Of a DNA stretch of 53,513 nucleotides, positions 38,888 through 52,424 are shown one piece after another. The position numbers were made by a program, and so were the translations under genes. Numbering within the stretch: the first letter of the stretch is position 1; each line of letters opens with the position of its first letter. Origin of the DNA: Candidatus Cryptobacteroides faecipullorum (GTDB taxonomy: Bacteria > Bacteroidota > Bacteroidia > Bacteroidales > UBA932); NCBI GenBank assembly GCA_017694885.1, contig JADIMH010000041.1:1-53513 (forward strand), in the 5' to 3' direction. The notes under the pieces are model-generated. The model was not told the DNA's origin, ran no database searches, and was given only the letters and a program-made list of their open reading frames with translations.

Positions 38888-40162
38888 ATGGAACATCCTA
38901 AAGAAGCTACGGTCCTGGTGGTAGGAGGCGGTGGACGCTGTCACGCGATAGTAGATGCGCTTTCACGTTCGCCTCAGGTAGGCAAGATATATTGCGCTCC
39001 GGGCAATGCCGGGATTGCCGCCCAGGCGGAGTGTGTCCCGTTCAAAGAGACACAGGTCGAACAGTTGAGGGACTTTGCCAGTGAAAGGGGAGTGGATCTT
39101 ACGGTAGTGGGACCGGAAGTGGCGCTTGCCGCCGGGATTGTGGACGTGTTCACTGCCGCAGGACTGCGTATCTTCGGCCCGTCCAAAGCTGCGGCCGTCA
39201 TCGAATCCAGCAAGGATTTCGCCAAGCGGCTGATGGCCAAATACAATGTTCCGACTGCCGCTTACCGTACATTCGAAGACTATGATGAAGCCCTTGAATA
39301 TGTAAGAAACGGGTCATTCCCTGTTGTGCTGAAGTATGACGGGCTTGCTGCCGGAAAAGGTGTGGTGATACCTGAGACTTTTGAAGAGGCGGAACATACG
39401 CTCAAGGATATGCTTCTCGATGACAAGTTCGGCAAAGGCAAGGTCGTGGTAGAGGAATTCCTCACAGGTCCCGAGTTCTCGTTCATGTGCTTCGTAGATG
39501 GCGAGAGGGTCTATCCTATGGCGCTTTCCCAGGATCACAAGAGGGCATACGAAGGGGACAAGGGCCCGAATACCGGAGGCATGGGCGCGTATTCTCCGCT
39601 TCCGTTCATAACCAGGGAAGACAAGGAATATGCTATGGAACATATTATGAAGCCTGTCGCATCAGCGATGGTCAAAGAAGGGCGTCCGTTTAAAGGAGTC
39701 CTCTATGGCGGTCTTATGAAAACCCCTTCCGGCATAAAGGTAATAGAGTTTAACTGCCGTTTCGGAGATCCTGAAACGGAAGTTGTCCTGCCACTTCTGA
39801 AATCTGATATCTATGACATATTCTGTGCGGTGGCCGACGGTACCCCTATGCCTGAAATCAAGTGGGAGTCAAAATCATCAATGGGATTCGTCATGGCATC
39901 CGAAGGTTATCCTGGCCCATATGGAAAAGGCCATGTAATAGAAGGACTCGAAAACGCACTTTCGGACCCAGATGTAAGGATATATCATATGGGTACTGCA
40001 GAGAAGGACGGGAAGATTATTACGGCAGGAGGCCGCGTACTTATGGTGATAGGATCCGGCGATACTCTCAAGAGCGCCCACGATAAGGCTCTGGAAGCAG
40101 TTCAGAAAATTAAATGCGACAACCTTTTCTATCGCCGGGACATCGGCTGGCGCGTCCTATAA
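38888..40162 (+). CDS. purD: Phosphoribosylamine-glycine ligase
   Basis: A 424-residue ATP-grasp enzyme joining phosphoribosylamine and glycine to GAR, the second purine step. ATG 38888 is chosen because the protein then starts MEHPKEATVLVVGGGGRCHA, matching the family start; the upstream in-frame codons pass through the inverted repeat and hairpin. ATP-grasp features are FPVVLKYDGLAAGKGVVIP, VVVEEFLTGPEFSFMCF, KGPNTGGMGAYSPLPF and VIEFNCRFGDPETEV. One oddity is GGGGRCHAI where most GARS have GG-REHA, so Cys replaces the usual Glu. A 31-base gap leads to folD. Confidence 0.94.
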   Translation: MEHPKEATVLVVGGGGRCHAIVDALSRSPQVGKIYCAPGNAGIAAQAECVPFKETQVEQLRDFASERGVDLTVVGPEVALAAGIVDVFTAAGLRIFGPSKAAAVIESSKDFAKRLMAKYNVPTAAYRTFEDYDEALEYVRNGSFPVVLKYDGLAAGKGVVIPETFEEAEHTLKDMLLDDKFGKGKVVVEEFLTGPEFSFMCFVDGERVYPMALSQDHKRAYEGDKGPNTGGMGAYSPLPFITREDKEYAMEHIMKPVASAMVKEGRPFKGVLYGGLMKTPSGIKVIEFNCRFGDPETEVVLPLLKSDIYDIFCAVADGTPMPEIKWESKSSMGFVMASEGYPGPYGKGHVIEGLENALSDPDVRIYHMGTAEKDGKIITAGGRVLMVIGSGDTLKSAHDKALEAVQKIKCDNLFYRRDIGWRVL

Positions 40163-40193
40163 AATAAATAAAATGGTAATTTTAAGGGATACT

Positions 40194-41045
40194 ATGATAA
40201 TAAGCGGTAAAGAATTATCAGCAAAGCTGAAGGCCGGGATGGCAGAGCAGGTCGCGGCCTTTCCTGAGAAATACGGCAGGGTACCGCATCTGGTAGTCAT
40301 TCTGGTAGGGGATGATCCTGCAAGCGTTTCCTATGTGACCGGCAAGGCTAAGGCCTCTGAGACGGTAGGTATCAGGAATACCACTATACGCAAATCTGCT
40401 GACATTGCAGAGTCGGAACTTCTGGACCTTATCAGGCAGCTTAACGATGACGATACTGTGGACGGCATTCTGGTGCAGCTTCCTCTTCCTGAACACATCA
40501 GTGAGGCCAGGGTTATAGAGACCATATCCAAGGCCAAAGACGTGGACGGTTTCCATCCTCTGAATGTCGCTGCCCTGTGGCAGAAACATCCGTGCGTACT
40601 GCCGTGTACTCCGAAAGGAATAATAAAGATGCTGAAGGCGGCAGGTGTGGAGATAAAAGGTAAAAGGGCTGTAGTCATCGGACGCAGCAATATTGTCGGC
40701 CTGCCAGTGGCAAAACTTCTTCTTGACGAGAATGCGACAGTTACCATTGCCCACAGCAAGACTGTTGATTTGCCTGCCGTTACACGTCAGGCCGAGATAC
40801 TGGTCGTAGCTATAGGACGGCCTAAATTCGTGACTGCGGATATGGTGTCGGAAGGGGCAGTAGTGATCGATGTCGGTGTCAACCGCGATCCGGTTACCGG
40901 CAAATTGTGCGGGGACGTCGATTTTGCCGCCATTGAGCCTAAGGCATCTGTAATTACTCCTGTGCCCGGCGGAGTCGGACCGATGACCATCTGCTGTCTG
41001 ATGGAGAATGCGATCGAGTGTTTTCTGAAGAAGATGGAGAGGTAA
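40194..41045 (+). CDS. folD: Bifunctional methylenetetrahydrofolate dehydrogenase / cyclohydrolase
   Basis: A 283-residue enzyme that converts 5,10-methylene-THF to 10-formyl-THF, the formyl donor used by PurH and by GAR transformylase. ATG 40194 (MIISGKELSAKLKAG) fits the family start; ATG 40173 would add seven residues. Motifs: VSYVTGKAKASE with the catalytic Lys, VDGILVQLPLPEHI, KDVDGFHPLNV, VVIGRSNIVGLPVA for the cofactor and VITPVPGGVGPMTICCLME. It is the last gene of the purine operon, and a perfect terminator follows 15 bases after the stop. Confidence 0.96.
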   Translation: MIISGKELSAKLKAGMAEQVAAFPEKYGRVPHLVVILVGDDPASVSYVTGKAKASETVGIRNTTIRKSADIAESELLDLIRQLNDDDTVDGILVQLPLPEHISEARVIETISKAKDVDGFHPLNVAALWQKHPCVLPCTPKGIIKMLKAAGVEIKGKRAVVIGRSNIVGLPVAKLLLDENATVTIAHSKTVDLPAVTRQAEILVVAIGRPKFVTADMVSEGAVVIDVGVNRDPVTGKLCGDVDFAAIEPKASVITPVPGGVGPMTICCLMENAIECFLKKMER

Positions 41046-41060
41046 TCGTATTCCCGATAA

Positions 41061-41099
41061 AAAAATAATGGCTGGCCTTACAGGCCAGCCATTATTTTT
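41061..41099. terminator. Bidirectional intrinsic terminator between folD and rpoC
   Basis: AAAAATAATGGCTGGCCT and AGGCCAGCCATTATTTTT are perfectly complementary over 18 bp with a TAC loop. A-rich and T-rich ends on the two sides let it stop transcription in both directions: the purine operon from the left and the rpo operon from the right. Confidence 0.93.
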
Positions 41100-41115
41100 A
41101 CATGTAGTCGGACTA

Positions 41116-45360
<4,245 letters not shown>

Positions 45361-45391
45361 ATCCCAATATTTCTAATTGTCTGTATAAACA

Positions 45392-48300
45392 CTAGTCCAA
45401 TGTAACCTTCAGTCCGAGACCCCTTAGTTCGTGCAGAAGCACGTTGAGGGACTCAGGAATCCCTGGAGTCGGCATCAGGTCTCCCTTTACGATGGCCTCG
45501 TAGGTCTTAGACCTTCCGTTGACATCATCCGACTTGACAGTAAGGATTTCCTGAAGGACGTTGGAAGCTCCGAATGCTTCGAGAGCCCAAACCTCCATTT
45601 CTCCGAACCTCTGTCCTCCGAACTGGGCCTTTCCACCGAGAGGCTGCTGTGTAATCAGGGAGTAAGGTCCGATGGATCTTGCGTGCATCTTGTCATCGAC
45701 CATGTGGCCGAGCTTGATCATATAGATGACACCCACTGTTGCAGGCTGGTCGAACCAGTCTCCGGTGCCGCCGTCCCTGAGGTAGGTCTTTCCGAACCGT
45801 GGAAGTCCTGCCTTGTCGGTGTACTGGCAGATGCTGTCGATGCTTGCACCGTCGAAGATCGGTGTACTGAACTTAAGCCCGAGTTCTTCACCCGCCCAAC
45901 CGAGTACGGTCTCGTAGATCTGGCCGAGGTTCATACGTGAAGGCACACCGAGAGGGTTGAGGACTATGTCTACAGGAGTACCGTCCTCGAGGAACGGCAT
46001 ATCCTCGTCCCTGACGACTTTGGCAACGATACCTTTGTTTCCGTGGCGTCCTGCCATCTTGTCGCCTACTCTGATCTTCCTCTTCTTAGCGACATAGACT
46101 TTGGCGAGCTGCATCACTCCGTTAGGAAGCTCGTCTCCGACCTTGATCTTGTCGATGGCACGGCGGTGTTTTGCTGCAGCTTCCTTGTACGCTATGCAAT
46201 AGTTGTTGATAAGCTCGCGGACAAGCGTATTGGTGTTCTTGTCAGCGGTCCACTTGCTTGAATTGATATTCTCGTAGTCTATATCGCGGATATCGGCGAA
46301 TGCGATTGTCTTGTCTTCCGGTATGATTTCGACACCGTATAGATCGCTGATTCCTGCGCTCTTCTTGCCTTCAACGAGAGCGGCGAGCTTGTCGAGGAAT
46401 TTGGTCCTGAGAGCTTCTGCTTTCGTATTGAATTCTTCCTCTATCTTGTCGAGCTTGACCTTCTGGTCGGCCTTGGCTCCTTTTCTGTTGCTTTCCTTGG
46501 CTACTTTCGAATAAAGGGCAGTGCCGATAACGGTTCCGCTGAGTGAAGGGGTTGCCTTGAGTGATGCATCCTTGACGTCTCCGGCCTTGTCTCCGAAGAT
46601 TGCCCTGAGCAGCTTCTCTTCCGGAGACGGATCGCTCTCGCCCTTCGGCGTAATCTTTCCGATCATGATATCGCCCGGTTCGATGTGGGCTCCTATCCTG
46701 ATGATACCGTTTTCATCGAGGTTCTTGGTAGCGTCTTCGCTCACATTAGGTATGTCCGATGTAAGTTCCTCCATACCGCGTTTCGTGTCGCGGACTTCGG
46801 TTATGTACTCGTCGACATGTACTGATGTGAGGATATCCCAGCGTATCATTCTTTCAGAAAGGACTATGGCATCCTCGTAGTTGTATCCTTTCCAAGGCAT
46901 GAACGCTACTTTAAGGTTGCGGCCCAGTGCAAGTTCTCCGTTCTGGGTAGCATACCCTTCGGTCATGATCTGGCCTTTCTCTACGATATCCCCCTTGCGG
47001 ACGATAGGTTTGAGAAGGATAGTGGTGCTCTGGTTCGTCCTTCTGTATATAGGAAGTTTGTAGACGGTGATTTCCGGAGAGAAACTTACGAATTTCTCGT
47101 CGTCCGTCCGGTCGTATTTTACGTGGATCTCGTTGGCATCCACATATACTACTTCACCCTTTCTTTCTGCTGTTATCTGTGTCCTTGAGTCGAGGCATAC
47201 CCTCTCTTCAAGACCTGTACCTACGATAGGGGACTCCGGATTGAGGAGCGGAACTGCCTGACGCATCATGTTGGCTCCCATCAGGGCCCTGTGCGCATCG
47301 TCATGCTCGAGGAACGGAATGAGGGAGGCCGCTACTGATGCAATCTGGTTCGGAGCGACATCCATCAGATTCACTTCATCCTTGGTCACGACAGGAAAAT
47401 CGGCTCCGAGCCTGCACTGTATCCTGTCTTCAAGGATGTTCCCGTCATCGTTCATCTTGACATTGGCGAGGGAAATCATCTGGTTCTCTTCCTGTTCGGC
47501 GCTCATGTATATCCAGCCTTCAGAACTGAGGTCCACTTTGCCGTCCTTTACCTTGCGGTAAGGGGTCTCTATGAATCCCAGGTCATTGATCCTTGCGTAT
47601 ACGCAAAGAGACGAGATCAGTCCGATGTTAGGTCCTTCCGGTGTCTCGATAGGACACAGACGTCCATAATGCGTGTAGTGCACGTCCCTGACTTCGAATC
47701 CGGCGCGGTCACGGGAAAGTCCTCCCGGACCGAGAGCGGAGAGACGACGCTTGTGGGTCATCTCTGAAAGCGGATTGGTCTGGTCCATGAACTGTGACAG
47801 CTGGCTGGTACCGAAGAATGAGTTTATGACAGAAGAGAGCGTCTTTGCATTGATGAGATCGATAGGGGCGAACTGCTCGCTGTCCCTTACGTTCATCCTT
47901 TCCCGGATAGTCCTTGCCATCCTCGAAAGACCGACGCTGAACTGGTTTGCAAGCTGCTCGCCTACTGTCCTGATGCGTCTGTTGCTCAAGTGGTCGATAT
48001 CGTCGACAGTAGCCTTGGAGTTGATCAGCAGTATCAGGTATTTGATGATCTCGATGATGTCGGTATTCGTAAGTACGCGGACATTGTCAGGCGTACTGAG
48101 GTTCAGTTTCTGGTTCAGGCGGTAGCGGCCTACATCGCCTAGATCATATCTCTTCTCTGAGAAGAACAGCTTGTCGATCACGTCTCTTGCCGTTGCTTCA
48201 TCAGGCGGTTCGGAATTGCGGAGCTGCTTGTAGATGTAGTTGATAGCTTCCGTTTCCGTATTTGTAGGATCTTTCTGCAGCGTGTTGTAGATGATGGCGT

Positions 48301-49213
48301 ATTCGTTTACGTTGGCCTCTTCTTTCTGCAGAAGTATTGTCTTGACATCCGTTTCTGCAAGTTTCTGGATAGTCTCGTCGCAGAGGACTTCACCCCTTTC
48401 TACGATAGGCATCGTCCTTTCTACTGGAATGACCTCTCCGGTATCTTCATCGACGAAATCTTCAATCCATGTCTTGAGTACTTTAGCCGCAAGTTTCCTT
48501 CCCTCGTTAGCTTTGAGGACTTCTGGAGTGGCCTCGATCTCATCGGCCAGTCCGAAAATGTCGATTATGTCCTTGTCGCCGTTGAATCCAATGGCTCTGA
48601 GCAGGGTTGTTACAGGCAATTTTTTCTTGCGGTCAATGTACGCATACATGACATTGTTGATGTCAGTCGCGAACTCTATCCATGATCCCTTGAACGGGAT
48701 GATTCTGGCTGAATACAGTTTAGTTCCGTTTGCGTGTACGCTCTGTCCGAAAAATACACCGGGAGACCTGTGGAGCTGGGAAACGATGATCCTTTCTGAA
48801 CCGTTGATTATGAATGTGCCGCCCGGAGTCATATATGGGATGTTGCCCAGATATACGTCCTGTACGCGAGTATCGAAATCTTCATGTTCCGGATCGCTGC
48901 AGGAGAGTCGTAGTTTTGCTTTCAGAGGCACATTGTAAGTCAACCCCCGTTCCAGGCATTCATCTATCGAATACTGGGGAGGATCAATGAAATAATCGAT
49001 GAATTCAAGCTTGTAATTGTTTCTTGTATCTTCGATCGGGAATATCTCCTGGAACACCTGGTACAGGCCTTCATTGCGCCTGTTCTCCGGTGTAGTATCC
49101 AACTGGAAGAAATCCCGGAAAGACTTCAGCTGTACCTCCAGCAGATCAGGATACTCGAGGAGAATTTTCGATGATGCGAAAGATATTCGCTGTGTTTTTG
49201 GTTTTAGAGACAT
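45392..49213 (-). CDS. rpoB: RNA polymerase subunit beta
   Basis: A 1273-residue subunit. The rifampicin region is present near residue 465: [20 protein letters not shown] then [20 protein letters not shown]. The N-terminal [15 protein letters not shown], the central [15 protein letters not shown], and the C-terminal [20 protein letters not shown] with a final [11 protein letters not shown] are standard. The wild-type-looking sequence at the Asp, His and Ser positions of the rifampicin pocket gives no sign of resistance changes. It lies after an attenuator-like hairpin and 31 bases before rpoC. Confidence 0.98.
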   Translation of the reverse strand: MSLKPKTQRISFASSKILLEYPDLLEVQLKSFRDFFQLDTTPENRRNEGLYQVFQEIFPIEDTRNNYKLEFIDYFIDPPQYSIDECLERGLTYNVPLKAKLRLSCSDPEHEDFDTRVQDVYLGNIPYMTPGGTFIINGSERIIVSQLHRSPGVFFGQSVHANGTKLYSARIIPFKGSWIEFATDINNVMYAYIDRKKKLPVTTLLRAIGFNGDKDIIDIFGLADEIEATPEVLKANEGRKLAAKVLKTWIEDFVDEDTGEVIPVERTMPIVERGEVLCDETIQKLAETDVKTILLQKEEANVNEYAIIYNTLQKDPTNTETEAINYIYKQLRNSEPPDEATARDVIDKLFFSEKRYDLGDVGRYRLNQKLNLSTPDNVRVLTNTDIIEIIKYLILLINSKATVDDIDHLSNRRIRTVGEQLANQFSVGLSRMARTIRERMNVRDSEQFAPIDLINAKTLSSVINSFFGTSQLSQFMDQTNPLSEMTHKRRLSALGPGGLSRDRAGFEVRDVHYTHYGRLCPIETPEGPNIGLISSLCVYARINDLGFIETPYRKVKDGKVDLSSEGWIYMSAEQEENQMISLANVKMNDDGNILEDRIQCRLGADFPVVTKDEVNLMDVAPNQIASVAASLIPFLEHDDAHRALMGANMMRQAVPLLNPESPIVGTGLEERVCLDSRTQITAERKGEVVYVDANEIHVKYDRTDDEKFVSFSPEITVYKLPIYRRTNQSTTILLKPIVRKGDIVEKGQIMTEGYATQNGELALGRNLKVAFMPWKGYNYEDAIVLSERMIRWDILTSVHVDEYITEVRDTKRGMEELTSDIPNVSEDATKNLDENGIIRIGAHIEPGDIMIGKITPKGESDPSPEEKLLRAIFGDKAGDVKDASLKATPSLSGTVIGTALYSKVAKESNRKGAKADQKVKLDKIEEEFNTKAEALRTKFLDKLAALVEGKKSAGISDLYGVEIIPEDKTIAFADIRDIDYENINSSKWTADKNTNTLVRELINNYCIAYKEAAAKHRRAIDKIKVGDELPNGVMQLAKVYVAKKRKIRVGDKMAGRHGNKGIVAKVVRDEDMPFLEDGTPVDIVLNPLGVPSRMNLGQIYETVLGWAGEELGLKFSTPIFDGASIDSICQYTDKAGLPRFGKTYLRDGGTGDWFDQPATVGVIYMIKLGHMVDDKMHARSIGPYSLITQQPLGGKAQFGGQRFGEMEVWALEAFGASNVLQEILTVKSDDVNGRSKTYEAIVKGDLMPTPGIPESLNVLLHELRGLGLKVTLD

Positions 49214-49251
49214 CTTATCAGCCTTTGTATAGAGAAAAACTTAAATACGAC

Positions 49252-49285
49252 AAAAAGGTTTAGGGTCTTGTAAGGCCCTAAACCT
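49252..49285 (-). terminator. Attenuator-like terminator between rplL and rpoB
   Basis: On minus AGGTTTAGGG pairs with CCCTAAACCT over 10 bp and is followed by TTTTTGTCG. It lies in the 103-base gap 49214-49316. A partial terminator at this point is known in E. coli, where it lowers rpoBC expression relative to ribosomal proteins; the same use is inferred here. Confidence 0.82.
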
Positions 49286-49316
49286 GACTTAGTTTCCCAT
49301 CTGGGGGAAGGTGAAG

Positions 49317-49697
49317 CTATTTAACTTCAACTTCAGCTCCAGCCTCTTCGAGGGTAGCTTTGATCTGCTCAGCCTCTGCTTTAGATACTTTCTCTTTGAC
49401 TACAGCATCAGGAGCCTTGTCTACAAGATCCTTAGCCTCTTTAAGTCCGAGACCTGTAATCTCTTTAACAGCCTTTACTACACCAAGTTTAGCCTGGCCA
49501 GCTGATTTGAGGACTACATTGAACTCAGTCTGCTCGGCTGCTGCAGCTTCACCAGCGCCAGCTGCCGGACCTGCTACTGCTACTGCAGCTGCTGCAGGCT
49601 CAATACCATACTCGTCTTTGAGGATCTGTGCGAGTTCCTGAACGTCTTTTACAGAAAGGTTAACCAACTCTTCTGCAAGTGCTTTAATATCTGCCAT
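49317..49697 (-). CDS. rplL: Ribosomal protein L7/L12
   Basis: A 126-residue stalk protein that recruits translation factors to the ribosome. The N-terminal dimerisation helices are [20 protein letters not shown]. An Ala/Gly/Val hinge follows ([17 protein letters not shown]), then the globular domain with [37 protein letters not shown] and a final [10 protein letters not shown]. Length and motifs are typical. It follows rplJ by 29 bases and precedes the rpoB attenuator. Confidence 0.98.
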   Translation of the reverse strand: MADIKALAEELVNLSVKDVQELAQILKDEYGIEPAAAAVAVAGPAAGAGEAAAAEQTEFNVVLKSAGQAKLGVVKAVKEITGLGLKEAKDLVDKAPDAVVKEKVSKAEAEQIKATLEEAGAEVEVK

Positions 49698-49726
49698 AAT
49701 TTAATTTATTTAGTTTGTTTACTTAA

Positions 49727-50251
49727 TTATTCTCTTTCTGAAAGTGTCTTGACGATGCCAGCCAGTTTGCCACCAGCAGACTGGAGAGCGGATACGACAT
49801 TGCGTGCAGGTGACTGGAGCAGTCCGATGATATCACCGATGAGCTCTTCACGAGACTTGATGTTGCAGAGTTCGCCAAGCTTGTCAGCGCCTACAAATGA
49901 GCACTCCTGAACATATGCCGCTTTAAGGGCAGGCTTTTCAGCACCGTCATCAGCATATTTCTTGATGAGTTTGGCAGGAGCGTTAGGTGTCTCCGTATAC
50001 ATGATGGCTGTAGGGCCTTCAAGAGCAGGGAAGATGAGTTTTACCTCTTCATTCTCCATGCTTGAGAGAGCTTTGTGGAAAAGAGTATTCTTTACTACTA
50101 CGAGCTTGATATTCTTTTCAAAGCACTCGCGACGGAGTTTTGTCGTCTGTTCAGCATTCAGTCCGGAGATATCCGTAATGTAGAAATTAGGTGTCTCCTG
50201 GATTTGTGCTGAGATTGATTCAATTATCTGGGCTTTATCTTCTTTTCTCAT
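49727..50251 (-). CDS. rplJ: Ribosomal protein L10
   Basis: A 174-residue protein that anchors the L7/L12 stalk to the 50S subunit. Family features: the N-terminal KEDKAQIIESISAQIQ, FYITDISGLNAEQTTKLRRE, a segment NIKLVVVKNTLFHKALSSME, and GPTAIMYTETPNAPAKLIKK. The C-terminal helix that binds L7/L12 dimers is VVSALQSAGGKLAGIVKTLS. It starts 14 bases after rplA, so there is no room for a long regulatory leader of the E. coli L10 type directly upstream. Confidence 0.97.
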   Translation of the reverse strand: MRKEDKAQIIESISAQIQETPNFYITDISGLNAEQTTKLRRECFEKNIKLVVVKNTLFHKALSSMENEEVKLIFPALEGPTAIMYTETPNAPAKLIKKYADDGAEKPALKAAYVQECSFVGADKLGELCNIKSREELIGDIIGLLQSPARNVVSALQSAGGKLAGIVKTLSERE

Positions 50252-50265
50252 AACATTGAATATAT

Positions 50266-50967
50266 TTATTCAGCACTACTGAATGATTTGATATCTAGAC
50301 TAACTCCGGGACTCATTGTAGTGCAGATAGAAGCACTTATCAAATAGGTTCCCTTAAGAGTCTGCGGCTTGAGCTTCATGATAGCTGAAAGCAGCTCCTG
50401 AGCGTTTTCGCAGATCTGCTGTGCAGTGAAAGATGCCTTTCCGATAGCTGCATGTACTATACCGGTCTTGTCAACCTTGAAGTCGATCTTTCCGGCCTTT
50501 ACTTCCTTGACAGCCTTTCCGATTTCCATTGTAACCGTGCCGGTCTTAGGGTTAGGCATGAGTCCTCTCGGACCGAGAATCCTACCGATAGCACCGACTT
50601 TAGCCATTACTGAAGGGGTACAGATGATAACATCGACATCGGTCCAGCCGCCTTTGATCTTTTCGATATATTCATCGAGACCTACGAAATCTGCGCCAGC
50701 CTCTTTTGCTTCTGTTTCTTTATCTGGAGTACAAAGTACGAGCACCCTGGTCTGTTTTCCTGTTCCGTGCGGAAGAGTAACCACGCCACGGACCATCTGG
50801 TTTGCCTTACGCGGATCAACTCCGAGGTTTACTGCAAGTTCAACAGATGCATCGAATTTAGTGAAGGTAACATCCTTTACGATTTCACATGCCTCAGAAA
50901 GCTTGTACTGCTTGGCCGGATCATATTTGGCCAATACCGTTTTTTGGTTTTTTGTCAGTTTACTCAT
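50266..50967 (-). CDS. rplA: Ribosomal protein L1
   Basis: A 233-residue L1-stalk protein that helps release deacylated tRNA from the E site and can repress its own operon. Features: [19 protein letters not shown] at the start, [40 protein letters not shown], the family signature around [20 protein letters not shown], and a normal C-terminus. It follows rplK by 14 bases. No clear L1-binding mimic was identified upstream. Confidence 0.98.
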   Translation of the reverse strand: MSKLTKNQKTVLAKYDPAKQYKLSEACEIVKDVTFTKFDASVELAVNLGVDPRKANQMVRGVVTLPHGTGKQTRVLVLCTPDKETEAKEAGADFVGLDEYIEKIKGGWTDVDVIICTPSVMAKVGAIGRILGPRGLMPNPKTGTVTMEIGKAVKEVKAGKIDFKVDKTGIVHAAIGKASFTAQQICENAQELLSAIMKLKPQTLKGTYLISASICTTMSPGVSLDIKSFSSAE

Positions 50968-50981
50968 TTCGCGTGTGATTT

Positions 50982-51425
50982 TTAGATGTCAGCAGGAAAT
51001 TCTCCTTCAACCTTTATACCCATGCTTCTTGCTGTACCAGCAACCATGGTCATTGCTGACTTCAGGGTGAATGCGTTCATGTCCGGCATTTTTGATGCAG
51101 CGATAGTCTTTACCTGATCCCAGGTGATAGTAGCGACTTTCTTCCTGTTCGGTTCTGCAGAACCGCTGGAAATCTTGGCTGCTTCCTTAAGCTGTACGGC
51201 TACTGGCGGCTGTTTTACTTCAAATGTGAAGGATTTGTCGCTGTAGACTGTGATGACAACCGGTAAAACCTTACCTGCGCTGTCCTGTGTACGGGCATTG
51301 AACTGTTTGCAGAAATCCATTATGTTCAGACCCTTTGAACCGAGAGCCGGTCCTACTGGAGGTGATGGATTAGCTGCGCCACCTTTAATCTGGAGTTTGA
51401 TAAACCCAGTGACTTCTTTTGCCAT
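50982..51425 (-). CDS. rplK: Ribosomal protein L11
   Basis: A 147-residue protein of the GTPase-associated centre, site of thiostrepton action and stringent-response sensing. Features: [40 protein letters not shown], and the rRNA-binding C-terminal [20 protein letters not shown] then [10 protein letters not shown]. It lies 9 bases after nusG and 14 before rplA, in the standard order. Confidence 0.98.
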   Translation of the reverse strand: MAKEVTGFIKLQIKGGAANPSPPVGPALGSKGLNIMDFCKQFNARTQDSAGKVLPVVITVYSDKSFTFEVKQPPVAVQLKEAAKISSGSAEPNRKKVATITWDQVKTIAASKMPDMNAFTLKSAMTMVAGTARSMGIKVEGEFPADI

Positions 51426-51434
51426 AATTCTTGA

Positions 51435-52013
51435 TTATTCTTTAGTTACTTGTGTAAAGTTGAGTTCCAACAGAGTCTTCCTTCCGAAGATCATGACCAT
51501 GACTTTGAGTTTGCTGCGGTCTTCCACAATTTCCTCTACTGTTCCGTCGAATCCGCTGAACGGTCCGTCCGTAATCTTGACTGCTTCCCCTACAGTGTAG
51601 TCTACTACAGTCTCGCCTTCACTGGTGGCTACCTCATCCTGCTCGCCGAGTATCCTTTTGACTTCAGAGTCTCTTAATGGAATAGGGATTTTCTCTTCCT
51701 GAGCTTTGCCGTTCCCTTTGCTGACATCACGTTTTTCAGTAAGGAAACCTGACATATGAGGGACTTCATTACGGATTATGTACTGGAGCTCTCCTGTAAG
51801 TTCGGCTTCGATAAGGACATAACCCGGATAGAAAAGGCGTTCGGAACTTACGCGTTTTCCATCGCGTATCTTATACACTTTTTCTGTCGGGACAAGAACC
51901 TGTGAAACCAGATCCTGAAGGCCACATCTTTCAATCTCTTTTTCGAGATACTCTTTGGCTTTCTTTTCCTTTCCGCCTGCTGCTCTCAGCACATACCATT
52001 TTTTTTCGCCCAT
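51435..52013 (-). CDS. nusG: Transcription elongation/antitermination factor NusG
   Basis: A 192-residue factor linking RNA polymerase with the ribosome or Rho. The N-terminal NGN domain has KKWYVLRAAGGKEKKAKEYL, VLVPTEKVYKIRDGKRVSS and LFYPGYVLIEAELTGEL. The C-terminal KOW domain is GEAVKITDGPFSGFDGTVEE. A short charged linker (KRDVSKGNGKAQEEK) joins the two halves. It starts 16 bases after secE and sits in the canonical secE-nusG-rplK order. Confidence 0.97.
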   Translation of the reverse strand: MGEKKWYVLRAAGGKEKKAKEYLEKEIERCGLQDLVSQVLVPTEKVYKIRDGKRVSSERLFYPGYVLIEAELTGELQYIIRNEVPHMSGFLTEKRDVSKGNGKAQEEKIPIPLRDSEVKRILGEQDEVATSEGETVVDYTVGEAVKITDGPFSGFDGTVEEIVEDRSKLKVMVMIFGRKTLLELNFTQVTKE

Positions 52014-52029
52014 GATGCAAAGGTATTAA

Positions 52030-52218
52030 TTACAGTGTGTAAATTGCTGTCATCAGGTTCTGGAAAGCGAAGTCCATCACGAAAACCACAACGGCAAAAA
52101 TTACAGAAGCAACCATCACTACGATAGCTGAACTCTGCAATTTGCTCCAAGTCGGCCATGAGACCTTCTTGGTCATTTCCGTATAAGACTCTTTAAGATA
52201 GTTGATAAACTTTCTCAT
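52030..52218 (-). CDS. secE: Preprotein translocase subunit SecE
   Basis: A 62-residue inner-membrane protein that clamps SecY. The amphipathic helix carries the family motif KESYTEMTKKVSWPTWSKLQ, and a single transmembrane segment follows (SSAIVVMVASVIFAVVVFVM). This is the short one-TM form usual outside Enterobacteria. It lies 84 bases downstream of tRNA-Trp and 16 bases before nusG. Confidence 0.96.
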   Translation of the reverse strand: MRKFINYLKESYTEMTKKVSWPTWSKLQSSAIVVMVASVIFAVVVFVMDFAFQNLMTAIYTL

Positions 52219-52302
52219 CTTTACCTTTAATGGACACCCTGAGTTGGAAGCTTGCCTGGATGTCTGTTAAACAATTACCAAATCGTAACCTTTGATATTT
52301 TG

Positions 52303-52373
52303 CAGGGGAAGCAGGATTCGAACCCACATCGACGGTTTTGGAGACCGCTGAACTACCCTTGTTCTATTCCCCT
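52303..52373 (-). tRNA. tRNA-Trp (anticodon CCA)
   Basis: On minus it starts AGGGGAATAGAACAAGGG. The acceptor AGGGGAA pairs with TTCCCCT, the D-stem is GAAC/GTTC, the anticodon arm is GCGGT-CTCCAAA-ACCGT with CCA in the loop, the T-arm has TTCGAAT, and the discriminator base is G as required for tryptophan. The length is 71 bases. It lies between tuf and secE, a common place for trpT. Confidence 0.95.
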
Positions 52374-52377
52374 ATAA

Positions 52378-52406
52378 AAGCGGGCGTCTTTTTCGGGCAC
52401 CCGCTT
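52378..52406 (-). terminator. Hairpin between tuf and tRNA-Trp
   Basis: On minus AAGCGGGTG pairs with CGCCCGCTT (9 bp, one G-T) over an 11-base loop, followed by TTATAGGGG. It ends only 4 bases before the tRNA, so it may be a leaky terminator of tuf or a processing signal. Confidence 0.6.
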
Positions 52407-52424
52407 GAATATCCGGTTTTAAGA

